This document shows, piece by piece, positions 22,482-29,887 of a DNA stretch of 47,667 nt. Source of the stretch: a virus; IMG/VR virus record IMGVR_UViG_3300001850_000215, positions 1-47,667 of that record, one strand, 5' to 3'. The notes beneath the pieces are model-generated. The model was not told where the DNA came from. It made no database searches and worked only from the letters and a program-made list of their open reading frames with translations. Made by a program: the position numbers and the translations under genes. Position 1 is the stretch's first letter. Each line of letters opens with the position of its first letter.

Positions 22482-22754
22482 ATGTTAGAAGAAGTAGACT
22501 TTGGTATCGCATATATGAAAAATGAATATACAGGCGTCAAAGTCACCATGAGTCCTTTTAGGAATAACATATACATTCATATCAGAGAATATATTTTTGA
22601 TCCAGATATAGAAATATGGTTCCCTACTAAAAAGGGTTATGCACTAAATGGATATGAGGTAGATTCTGTTATAGATCTTTTAGAAAAAGCTAGTATTAGA
22701 TTGAGTAAAGAGATTAAACCAGAAGATCAATTAAATTTTAATTTCGAGGAGTAA
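22482..22754 (+). CDS. PC4-like single-strand DNA-binding protein
   Basis: The 90-residue product has GVKVTMSPFRNNIYIHIREY, then DPDIEIWFPTKKGYALNGYE, then an amphipathic helix. Human PC4 and bacterial relatives share the order V.S.F.G...V.IREYY.D.DG...P..KGI.L...., so this is a good match. Members are homodimers that bind single-stranded DNA; phage T5 encodes one too, to my recollection. It may coat or open DNA for transcription or replication. It starts directly after a glycosyltransferase and is followed two bases later by an HTH gene. Confidence 0.75.
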   Translation: MLEEVDFGIAYMKNEYTGVKVTMSPFRNNIYIHIREYIFDPDIEIWFPTKKGYALNGYEVDSVIDLLEKASIRLSKEIKPEDQLNFNFEE

Positions 22755-22756
22755 TA

Positions 22757-23077
22757 ATGAGTACTAAAGCATGGTCAGATGAAGAAGAATCTAAACTGAA
22801 AGAGCTATACCTAAATCAAACACAAGATATAGAAGAGATAGCTCAAGAATTCCCACATAAGGGATATAGAAGTATTATCTCTAAACTAGTTCAGTTAAAG
22901 ATCTATCAAAAGCCTGAAGAGGCACAGCCTGATAAGACGAAAACAGTTAAACTAATGCTAAGAGATCTAGAAACAATGCTTGATATAGAAATTGAAGGCA
23001 CTAATCTTAATAAAAAAGAAAATTTAAAAAATCTAGTCGAATCAGTAACTAAACTATACTCACTTGCAAATAAATGA
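22757..23077 (+). CDS. Small SANT/HTH-type DNA-binding protein
   Basis: The 106-residue product begins with AWSDEEESKLKELYLNQTQ, IEEIAQEFPHKGYRSIISKL, a Myb/SANT-like three-helix unit. The C-terminal half (TVKLMLRDLETMLDIEIEG, KKENLKNLVESVTKLYSL) may dimerise. The N-terminal unit resembles each of the four repeats in the 25554-26231 protein, so the two are probably related. An AGGAG site precedes the ATG, and it overlaps the kinase gene by four bases. Confidence 0.65.
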   Translation: MSTKAWSDEEESKLKELYLNQTQDIEEIAQEFPHKGYRSIISKLVQLKIYQKPEEAQPDKTKTVKLMLRDLETMLDIEIEGTNLNKKENLKNLVESVTKLYSLANK

Positions 23078-23646
23078 TAATAGGTATAAGTGGTAAGCTA
23101 TACAGCGGCAAGAACACCTTTGCTGCATGCTTATTGAGAGAATTTGATTATCGCGGTATAACTTTTCATCTAAAATCTTTTGGTTTTAAGCTAAAAAAAA
23201 TAGGAGCTTATCTGACTAATACGCCAGAAGATTTATGGTTTACTCAAGAAGGTAAACAACAATATCTAAATGCCTGGGGTATGACAATAGGGGAGTTTCA
23301 ACAAAAACTTGGAACAGAAGCTATGAGAGAGTGCATTCATAAAGATGGATGGGTAATGGCTCTTATGGCGGATTATGACCCTTTTTGTAATTGGATTGTT
23401 ACAGACGTTAGATTCCTTAACGAGGCTGAGTCAATAAAGTCTAGAGGTGGAATCATAATTAGAATAGAGGGTGATCCTTTAGGTAAAAGACATACGTCTA
23501 CTAGAGACATAAACCATCCTAGTGAAACTTCTCTAGATAGCTATACTAGTTTTGACTATATAATACAGAATAATTCTACGATTGATAATTTACAAATGCA
23601 AGCAAGTCATATTGCTTTAAACTTGCTAAGAACTACTTTTATTTAA
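23074..23646 (+). CDS. Deoxynucleoside monophosphate kinase
   Basis: The 190-residue protein starts MIIGISGKLYSGKNTFAACL, a P-loop with Lys and Asn-Thr as in T4 gp1-type dNMP kinases. It continues with GEFQQKLGTEAMRECIHKDG and NWIVTDVRFLNEAESIKSRGG, both typical of that family. It should phosphorylate dNMPs for DNA synthesis, which fits the RNR, dUTPase and ThyX genes further right. It ends 12 bases before the DNA ligase start. Confidence 0.88.
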   Translation: MIIGISGKLYSGKNTFAACLLREFDYRGITFHLKSFGFKLKKIGAYLTNTPEDLWFTQEGKQQYLNAWGMTIGEFQQKLGTEAMRECIHKDGWVMALMADYDPFCNWIVTDVRFLNEAESIKSRGGIIIRIEGDPLGKRHTSTRDINHPSETSLDSYTSFDYIIQNNSTIDNLQMQASHIALNLLRTTFI

Positions 23647-23652
23647 TATAAT
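23623..23652 (+). promoter_or_regulatory. Leaderless promoter for DNA ligase
   Basis: TTGCTA (23623-23628), an 18-base spacer and TATAAT (23647-23652) are followed by ACAAAA and the ATG at 23659. The promoter lies mostly within the end of the dNMP kinase gene. The 6-base gap means no room for a ribosome site. Confidence 0.75.
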
Positions 23653-23658
23653 ACAAAA

Positions 23659-25407
23659 ATGAATTATCAAGAACTTAAAGAGCTTATCAAAAAGCACTGC
23701 TATCTTTATTACGATGTTAATCGTCCAGAGATTTCAGATCAAGAGTTCGATCGTCTCTATGATGCGCTAGAAGCCATAGAAGATGCTCAAGGCTGGTCAG
23801 ATTATGATTCTCCTACTCGTAAAGTTGGTGGCTCTAAAGGTAAAGTCAAGCACAAGCACAGGCTTTATTCTCTAAAAAAGATCTATGATAAGGAAGAGCT
23901 AGATCCAGCATTCAAGGTGGTAACACCCAAGATTGACGGAGCAAACATAACTCTAATCTATAAGAAAGGTAAGTTTACTCTTGCCCTTACTCGTGGAGAT
24001 GGAGAGTTTGGCGAGGACGTAACTCATCTAGTTAAGCATATTCAGAATATCCCTATGGAAGTATCTTCAAAATATGAAGAACTTGTAATTAATGGCGAGT
24101 GTGTAACTGATAATGAAGTTACTAACTTTCGTAATTACGTATCTGGTGCTCTGGGACTTGACTCCGCAGAAGAATTCAAAACCCGTAATATTAAATTCAT
24201 AGCTCACGAATGGCTAGGGGTTGATATTGATTATAAGACTAGGATGAACATAGTAAAAACTATGGGATTCTTAACCGTTATGGATGGAGAGATACTTAAT
24301 AAGTATCCTCAAGACGGAGAAGTCTATAGGCTAGATTCTTACAAAGATAGTGTTAGACTTGGGTGGACTTCCAAATACCCTCGTTTCGCTGTCGCCCTTA
24401 AACCTCGAGGTCTCTTAACAGCTATTGCTGAGCTACAAAATGTAGTTTGGGTAGTTGGAAGGACTGGTAGTGTTAATCCGGTAGGAATTGTATCTCCAAT
24501 CACTTTGGATGGTGCAGTTATTACTAGGGTAACTCTACATAATATTGGCATTATTGAAGAACATGATCTTGCTCTAGGCGATATTATAGAGATTGAAAGA
24601 GCCGGCGGAGTAATTCCTAAATTTATTCGTGTAGTAGATAAAACAAAGACTAATAACAAAATTACTGCACGACACGCTGAAGAACAACTAGGTATTAAAA
24701 CCTATCGTAATGGTCCTAAACTATTTTGCGAAGACCACGAAGATCTAAGTGCGCCTAAGGTTTTGGAACATTTTATCAAGACTATGGGTATCAAAGGTCT
24801 CGGCCCTTCTAGCGTTAGCAAAATGAAACTGTCTCACCCTCTTGATCTATACAAAGATCAAAACTGGAACCTACTAGGAGCTAATGGTTCAAAGGTAAAA
24901 GCTGAGATTGAAAAAAGCAAGAATAAGCCATACCCGGTTGTTCTTGCAGCTCTAGGTATTCCTCAGATTGGACTAACCCTGGCTGAGAAAATTGTTAAAA
25001 AGATACCTAATTTTAACAGACTACGCGACGTAGAAACTATTAAAATTGAAAGCGTAGCTGAGAAAACTATAGACAGTATTCTCAGCTGGTTAGATATCAA
25101 TGAGGACTGGGTAACTGAGCTACCTCTTAATCTATCTATTGATATGACTCTAGAGAGTATCACAGCTCCTATCTCTAAAAACAAGAAAATCTGTATTACT
25201 GGCAAGTTTGACCTAACTAGGGAGGAACTCGCTGAAATTCTAACAGGTTACGGATATGAAGTAAAAAACACGGTAACTCGTGATCTTCATACCCTAATTA
25301 GTGGCGGAGATACTACGTCTAGTAAGTATAAAAAAGCTGAGCAATACGGTATTAACATTATAGACTTTTGGTCAAACAAAGAAAAGATCCTAACTGGTCA
25401 ATTCTAA
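23659..25407 (+). CDS. ligA: NAD-dependent DNA ligase with BRCT domain
   Basis: The 582-residue protein has a short Ia domain (YYDVNRPEISDQEFDRLY), an adenylation domain with TPKIDGANI (Lys91 receives AMP), TRGDGEFGEDVT, INGECV and YPRFAVALKPRG. An OB fold follows (NPVGIVSPITLDGAVITRVT, LHN, GDIIEIERAGGVIPK), then HhH repeats (GLGPSSVSK, GIPQIGLTLA) and a C-terminal BRCT domain (KKICITGKFDLTREELAEIL). The zinc-finger segment keeps only one Cys and a His (LFCEDHEDL) in place of four Cys. It is shorter than the roughly 670 residues of bacterial LigA. It seals nicks, probably during replication and repair. Transcription likely starts at its own start codon. Confidence 0.95.
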   Translation: MNYQELKELIKKHCYLYYDVNRPEISDQEFDRLYDALEAIEDAQGWSDYDSPTRKVGGSKGKVKHKHRLYSLKKIYDKEELDPAFKVVTPKIDGANITLIYKKGKFTLALTRGDGEFGEDVTHLVKHIQNIPMEVSSKYEELVINGECVTDNEVTNFRNYVSGALGLDSAEEFKTRNIKFIAHEWLGVDIDYKTRMNIVKTMGFLTVMDGEILNKYPQDGEVYRLDSYKDSVRLGWTSKYPRFAVALKPRGLLTAIAELQNVVWVVGRTGSVNPVGIVSPITLDGAVITRVTLHNIGIIEEHDLALGDIIEIERAGGVIPKFIRVVDKTKTNNKITARHAEEQLGIKTYRNGPKLFCEDHEDLSAPKVLEHFIKTMGIKGLGPSSVSKMKLSHPLDLYKDQNWNLLGANGSKVKAEIEKSKNKPYPVVLAALGIPQIGLTLAEKIVKKIPNFNRLRDVETIKIESVAEKTIDSILSWLDINEDWVTELPLNLSIDMTLESITAPISKNKKICITGKFDLTREELAEILTGYGYEVKNTVTRDLHTLISGGDTTSSKYKKAEQYGINIIDFWSNKEKILTGQF

Positions 25408-25460
25408 TTTTGATAAAGTTTTTAATCATACCATTAAAGAAACTTGTTTACACTTTAATC

Positions 25461-25489
25461 TTGCTCAGCTCTAAGTTCGCTGATATAAT
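25461..25489 (+). promoter_or_regulatory. Promoter for the four-repeat HTH gene
   Basis: TTGCTC (25461-25466), 17 bases and a perfect TATAAT (25484-25489) predict a start near 25496 and a leader of about 58 bases. The leader contains AGAGGAAAA before the ATG. Upstream, 25416-25445 forms an AT-rich imperfect hairpin (AAGTTT-TTAAT with ATTAA-AAACTT) that may end the ligase transcript; it lacks a T-run. Confidence 0.8.
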
Positions 25490-25553
25490 CAGAACATAAT
25501 CAATCGGGAAGATAGCTGATTGAAAACACATAAAAGAGGAAAATATATAAATC

Positions 25554-26231
25554 ATGTCAAAGTTTGAATACACAGACGAAATGGTTGCTCGCATGCAGTC
25601 ACTTTGCGCAGGTGGAGTCACCGAGGAAGTCGTTGAGTCTATTTGCACTGAGTTCGAGTTCCCACGTCGTTCAGTAACTGCCAAGCTACGTAAGCTAGGC
25701 TACGATGTGCCTAAGAAGCCAGGCGCAGCCCCAATCTTCTCTCCTGAGGAGACCGAGGCACTAAAGCAGTATCTAGCTGCAAATAGCGGTAAGTTTACCG
25801 CAGAGGAGATCGCTGCTAATTTCGGTGGCGGTAACTTCAATGCCCGCCAGATCAACGGTAAGGCTCTCTCACTAGAGATGACTCAGCACATCAAGCCAGC
25901 TGAGAAGAAGGTAGCTCCAAAGAGCTATACTGCTGAGGAAGAGGCTCTAATCCGTCAGCTAGTCGGTAATGGCGCTCATCTAGAGGACATTGCTGCCAAG
26001 CTAAACAAGCCTGTCAATTCAGTTCGTGGTAAGCTTCTATCAATGGAGCTAAAGGCACCACAGCGTGACAAGAAGGCTACCAAGACCGATCCATACGAGG
26101 GTATCGAGGAGATGGCCGACAAGACCGTAGCCGAGATTGCTGCTCACTTCGGCAAGACCGAGCGCGGTGTTCGCACTGTTCTCACTCGTCGTAAGATGGC
26201 TTGCGCCGATTACCAGCCAAAGGCTGAGTAA
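25554..26231 (+). CDS. Four-repeat HTH/SANT-like DNA-binding protein, codon-optimised
   Basis: The 225-residue protein contains four tandem three-helix units, at residues about 4-52, 62-108, 123-166 and 181-215, each with the pattern [FY]-[ST]-x-E-E-x-x-x-[LI]...I-A-x-x-F/L-x-x-x-x-x-S/G-V-x-x-K/R-L. The pattern is Myb/SANT or sigma-region-4-like. Codon use is strikingly different from neighbours: Lys is almost always AAG, Glu GAG, with many GCC, GAC and CGT codons, and the gene looks visibly richer in GC. With its own promoter, ribosome site and terminator, it should be very highly expressed. A nucleoid-like or genome-coating protein is my best guess. The N-terminal half of the 22757 protein resembles one unit. 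Confidence 0.75.
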   Translation: MSKFEYTDEMVARMQSLCAGGVTEEVVESICTEFEFPRRSVTAKLRKLGYDVPKKPGAAPIFSPEETEALKQYLAANSGKFTAEEIAANFGGGNFNARQINGKALSLEMTQHIKPAEKKVAPKSYTAEEEALIRQLVGNGAHLEDIAAKLNKPVNSVRGKLLSMELKAPQRDKKATKTDPYEGIEEMADKTVAEIAAHFGKTERGVRTVLTRRKMACADYQPKAE

Positions 26232-26255
26232 TTGCTCAAGTAAGTTGAGGGGAAA

Positions 26256-26286
26256 AAGCGGTAGGGTTCAAAGCCTACCGCTTTTT
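26256..26286 (+). terminator. Intrinsic terminator after the four-repeat HTH gene
   Basis: AAGCGGTAGG (26257-26266) pairs over 10 bp with CCTACCGCTT (26275-26284), with an 8-base loop and a T-run. The next ATG is only a few bases further on, so the following gene depends on readthrough or an unseen promoter. Confidence 0.95.
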
Positions 26287-26293
26287 TATTTTT

Positions 26294-26611
26294 ATGAGTA
26301 AAGACCTAGAACCGTTTGAACTATTCAATCTACCCGAGAATACACTGAACTATGTATTATCTCTTCCAGAAGAAGAGAAGACTGGTTATTTTCATAGTAT
26401 AATTTCTAGATTTTATAGTGATAGTGAACTTAGTAATGAAAAATATAAAGAGCTACAAGTAGCTTATAGAGCTAGTTTTATGCTTGAAAAAATATATAGA
26501 AACAACAAAGCCTTAAGAGATGGTTTTAGGCCTGTATACTCAAAGACCGGTCTTATACGAGATCTAATAAACGATTTATATTTTATAGAAGAAAACCTAC
26601 ACGTTCATTAA
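26294..26611 (+). CDS. 105-residue protein of unknown function
   Basis: The product is helical and charged (LPENTLNYVLSLPEEEKTGY, YKELQVAYRASFMLEKIYRN). No motif is recognised. It starts 8 bases after the terminator hairpin with no visible promoter or ribosome site. Its low-GC codon use is normal for this genome, in contrast to the gene before it. Confidence 0.6.
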   Translation: MSKDLEPFELFNLPENTLNYVLSLPEEEKTGYFHSIISRFYSDSELSNEKYKELQVAYRASFMLEKIYRNNKALRDGFRPVYSKTGLIRDLINDLYFIEENLHVH

Positions 26612-26654
26612 ACATTCTACTAGCTAAATATAAGTAAAAATTGTAATATATAGT

Positions 26655-27662
26655 ATGACTAATTTAACAGGATATTGGCTATCTGAAAAGCCTACATACA
26701 GACTTGCAACGTGTTGTATGTTTGATAAACCCCCTCTAGATAAAATGAACATGGGCACTACTACTAAAACAAGCGCCCTGTCTAATCACAGAAAACCGCT
26801 AGATAAAGCAATCTACAATGCTAACAAGCTACTAGAACAGCTAACCTATCTAGCAACACAACCAGAGGAGCTCAGATATTGGAGAATTAGTTCTGAGCTA
26901 TTCCCGTGCTACACGGTGAAAGAGATAAACCCTTATTATGCAGAAATTGAAGAAACACTTAGAGACATTCTTGGACGTGCTGGTAAACTCGCCATTTCTA
27001 GCCGGATTCGCCTTAGTAGCCATCCTGGTCAGTTCACTGTCCTTGGTTCAAACCGCTCTGACGTGGTTACAAACTCCGTAGAAGATTTGCACTATCACGC
27101 GCAAATTTTTAAATGGATGGGTATACCTGCTAGAGAAGCTATTATCAACATACACTTACAAGGTTTGTATGGTGGTAAGCACGTAGACGGTATTAACAGA
27201 TTTGCCACTAACTATCAATATCTAGATGACTATACGCAAAAAGCTTTGACCGTCGAAAACGAAGACAAGCCTAATGGATATGATATTGAGCATACTCTAG
27301 AACTAGCTAGTAAAATTCCTATTAGGTGTATGTTAGATGTGCATCACTATTACTGTCATCGTAAGGGAGAGGACTATATCACGCATACTCATCCTTACTT
27401 TAAAGAATTTTTGAAGACTTGGTATCCTATCAGACCCGCGATGCATAAAAGTCAAAGTAAAATAGGGTCTTCTAGAATGAACGAACACTCAGACGAATTT
27501 CACGATGAGTTTTTCTCTAGTATCGCAGTTCCTATGCTAGAGTATACTGATATTGAGTGTGAGCTTAAAAACAAATGGACAGGTGTTCAGAATTTCTACA
27601 ATTATGTAAAAGAAGAAGAACAACTAATTGGTGAAAGTCTAAGACTTAAGACCATAAATTAA
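26655..27662 (+). CDS. uvdE: UV damage endonuclease (UvdE/UvsE family)
   Basis: The 335-residue protein shows family motifs: LRYWRISSELFP (from R-x-SS), RLSSHPGQFTVLGS (metal-binding His and Gln), EDLHYHAQIFKWMG, NIHLQGLYGGK, LTVENEDKP (metal Glu), MLDVHHYYCH, and a late HKSQSK. It is a TIM-barrel enzyme that nicks 5' to UV photoproducts, an alternative to excision repair that suits sunlit water. The segment 26960-27080 uses more C-ending and CGN codons than the rest. A -10-like TAATAT lies 5 bases before the ATG, with only a weak -35 (TAGCTA). Confidence 0.93.
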   Translation: MTNLTGYWLSEKPTYRLATCCMFDKPPLDKMNMGTTTKTSALSNHRKPLDKAIYNANKLLEQLTYLATQPEELRYWRISSELFPCYTVKEINPYYAEIEETLRDILGRAGKLAISSRIRLSSHPGQFTVLGSNRSDVVTNSVEDLHYHAQIFKWMGIPAREAIINIHLQGLYGGKHVDGINRFATNYQYLDDYTQKALTVENEDKPNGYDIEHTLELASKIPIRCMLDVHHYYCHRKGEDYITHTHPYFKEFLKTWYPIRPAMHKSQSKIGSSRMNEHSDEFHDEFFSSIAVPMLEYTDIECELKNKWTGVQNFYNYVKEEEQLIGESLRLKTIN

Positions 27663-27683
27663 TTCAATACATTTCTATATATT

Positions 27684-27725
27684 AATGCGTTAGTTTCAAT
27701 TTAAGTTGACTAACGCATTTTTATT
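27684..27725 (+). terminator. Intrinsic terminator after uvdE
   Basis: AATGCGTTAGT (27684-27694) and ACTAACGCATT (27709-27719) form a perfect 11-bp stem followed by TTTATTT. The right arm holds part of the -35 of the next promoter, so termination and initiation overlap. Confidence 0.92.
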
Positions 27726-27734
27726 TGCTAGAAT
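27706..27734 (+). promoter_or_regulatory. Promoter for the replication operon
   Basis: TTGACT (27706-27711), 17 bases, TAGAAT (27729-27734). The predicted start is near 27741, giving a 15-base leader with AAGGA 7 bases before ATG 27756. The -35 box is inside the right arm of the uvdE terminator. Confidence 0.8.
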
Positions 27735-27755
27735 CTATTGATGTAAGGATTGAAC

Positions 27756-28520
27756 ATGGCTGTAAAAAAAGAAATACCAGAGTCTAAAATTAGACAGGTT
27801 ATCTGGATGCTTAAGGCAGGTAAAACTAAAAAGGCCTGCTGTGAACATCTAGGTATTGCTTATAATACCAAAAGACTAGATACTATTATTACGGAGTTCA
27901 AAGAAGGTATCGAAAGAGAAGAGCGCCTTAAGAAAGAAATTCGCGCTAAGCCTATCGAAGAAACTACTAAAAAGCAGATTATTGATTCATATTTAAAAGG
28001 TGAATCAGCCTCTGCAATAGCTGAGAGTTTATACCTAACTCCACAAAAAGTTAAACAAGTTCTTATAGAAGGTAACGTTCCTATCAGGGCTCGCTCAAAA
28101 AGAGGCGAAGCCAATGTGGACCATGTCATTCAAGACCTTGACAAAAAGTTTGTCAAGGGTGAGAAAGTATTTGTTGCCAAAGTTAACGGATTTGCTATAG
28201 TAAAAGAAATATATGATGAAGAGTATTTAGAGAGGTTTGACAACGCTCATCTAAAATCTGTAGAGTTGTATGCTTGGTCCAAACTAATTCCAGATCAAGA
28301 ACCTGTAGAAGGTGTTCATTTTGAATCCTACTATGTTCTTGACGACGGGAGTGAGTGGAAACGCGAAGCTGCTCAAAACTTCATTAACAGAGTTACAAAA
28401 ATAATTGAAGAAACAGGAAGAGAGACTTACCTGGTATACCATACCGGAGAGTATTGCTATTTTGCAGAATACTATCGTAGAGATCTTTTCCCGATAGCAG
28501 GGAGTAGCCCAGTTGCTTGA
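27756..28520 (+). CDS. Two-HTH protein at the head of the replication operon
   Basis: The 254-residue protein has two helix-turn-helix units (IRQVIWMLKAGKTKKACCEH with LGIAYNTKRL; IIDSYLKGESASAIAESLYL with TPQKVKQVLIEG), the second like a resolvase/terminase HTH. The C-terminal 120 residues are a mixed domain (AKVNGFAIVKEIYDEEYLER, TYLVYHTGEYCYFAEYYRRD) I do not recognise. It may bind the origin or load the helicase, since it is directly followed by dnaB with an 8-base overlap. ATG 27756 is chosen over TTG 27750 because of ribosome-site spacing. Confidence 0.65.
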   Translation: MAVKKEIPESKIRQVIWMLKAGKTKKACCEHLGIAYNTKRLDTIITEFKEGIEREERLKKEIRAKPIEETTKKQIIDSYLKGESASAIAESLYLTPQKVKQVLIEGNVPIRARSKRGEANVDHVIQDLDKKFVKGEKVFVAKVNGFAIVKEIYDEEYLERFDNAHLKSVELYAWSKLIPDQEPVEGVHFESYYVLDDGSEWKREAAQNFINRVTKIIEETGRETYLVYHTGEYCYFAEYYRRDLFPIAGSSPVA

Positions 28521-29883
28521 TTTACAAAAACTAACTCTAGGCAGACTATTAGAGTCTAGAGATAATGACTTTTATTCAAAACTCATGTCTGAATATTTTT
28601 CAGGCATGAACCTTGTCTTATATGACAAGATAAAAAGCTTTTATAAAGCTAACTTACGTCTTCCAAGCATTGACGAACTACTAGTAGTTCATAAAGATGT
28701 GTCTCTACAAGATTATATAGAGACACAAATCTTAAATGATACTAATAAGTATGAAACCATAGCTAATGCATTCTTAGTAGCGCAGCTACAAGATCACTAT
28801 GTTAGGGAAGAGAGCATAAGATTTCTAGATAAGTTTATGGATGATTTTGAGAATCTAGAAAAAGTAGAAATTATCGATAAGCTACAAGAACACGTATTAC
28901 AATTAAATAAGGCTGCGCCATCTGTAGATGAGCTATTCGACGTAGGAGAATTAGAATTCTTTCCTAAAGGTGACGATTTTATCTTATATCCATCAGGTCT
29001 TAGCACAGAATATGATTCAGTTAATGGAGGATTTGCTCTCCAGGAATTAGTCTTGCTAGGAGGTCGTAGGGGTAGTGGAAAATCGATCATAAGTCTTAAT
29101 TGTGCTTACAATAGATTCAAACAAGGAGCTACTGTAGCCTTTTTCACAATTGAGATGAGATATAAAGAAGTATACGATCGACTTCTATCTATTATCAGCG
29201 AAGTTCCTTTCCTTGATATCTATAGAAATGAATTACGAGAAGATCAGAAAGTGAAAATATTACAGGCCAAGGTAGATACATTCTATCAGCCCAATCCTGA
29301 ACTTCTTAAGCTAGTAGAAGAAACAACTAAGACTAAAGATTTTGATAGGTTTGAACTAGAGATGAAAAATCGTAAGTTCCCTATGAAAGATAATAGATTT
29401 TTCCTAATAGATGATGAAAGCCTCAACTTGTCTAGAATAGATCACTATTGTAACCTATTCAGTAGTAAATACCCTAATTTTAGTATGGCAGTTGTAGACT
29501 ATATCAATATTATTAAGATACCAGATCAGAAAGATTGGAAATCTCAGATTGTTCTGTCTGATAGTTTGAAATCTATGGCTAGAAAATACAACGTAACCGT
29601 TCTTTCTCCATTCCAGATTGATTCATCTGGAGAAGCCAGATTCGCAAAAGGTATCTTAGATTTCGCAGATAGAGCTTTCAGCTTTATGCCTGTAGATCAG
29701 GAAAAAGATCCAGATAAACTTAAGATGATGACTTCAAAAATTAGAAACGGTAAAACTCTTAACTTTGAAGTATTTATGAATTGGCCATGTGTTAAGATTG
29801 ATCCAACACAGAGCAAAGTTATTAATGAGAACTTATTGCCAGGAGAAAGATATGGATCAGAAGAATCTTCAAAGGATCTATAA
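28513..29883 (+). CDS. DnaB/gp41-type replicative DNA helicase
   Basis: The 456-residue protein has an N-terminal helical domain and a RecA-like C domain. The motifs are GGRRGSGKSIISLNCAYNRF (Walker A), ATVAFFTIEMRYKEVYDRLL (H1a-like), SMAVVDYINIIK (Walker B), SLKSMARKYNVTVLSPFQID (H3 with Gln), and a C-terminal SKIRNGKTLNFE (Arg finger region). It should unwind DNA at the fork as a hexamer, working with the adjacent primase. The start is a TTG at 28513 overlapping the upstream gene by 8 bases. Confidence 0.9.
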   Translation: MLDLQKLTLGRLLESRDNDFYSKLMSEYFSGMNLVLYDKIKSFYKANLRLPSIDELLVVHKDVSLQDYIETQILNDTNKYETIANAFLVAQLQDHYVREESIRFLDKFMDDFENLEKVEIIDKLQEHVLQLNKAAPSVDELFDVGELEFFPKGDDFILYPSGLSTEYDSVNGGFALQELVLLGGRRGSGKSIISLNCAYNRFKQGATVAFFTIEMRYKEVYDRLLSIISEVPFLDIYRNELREDQKVKILQAKVDTFYQPNPELLKLVEETTKTKDFDRFELEMKNRKFPMKDNRFFLIDDESLNLSRIDHYCNLFSSKYPNFSMAVVDYINIIKIPDQKDWKSQIVLSDSLKSMARKYNVTVLSPFQIDSSGEARFAKGILDFADRAFSFMPVDQEKDPDKLKMMTSKIRNGKTLNFEVFMNWPCVKIDPTQSKVINENLLPGERYGSEESSKDL

Positions 29884-29887
29884 ATAA

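Noticed and set aside
24339-24659. Minus-strand 106-residue frame inside the ligase gene
   Set aside because: Antisense shadow over the conserved ligase core, no ribosome site or promoter.
27662-27755. Glutamine or other known riboswitch upstream of the replication operon
   Set aside because: Only a terminator and an overlapping promoter are seen; I found no riboswitch-like conserved core here or in the other leaders.
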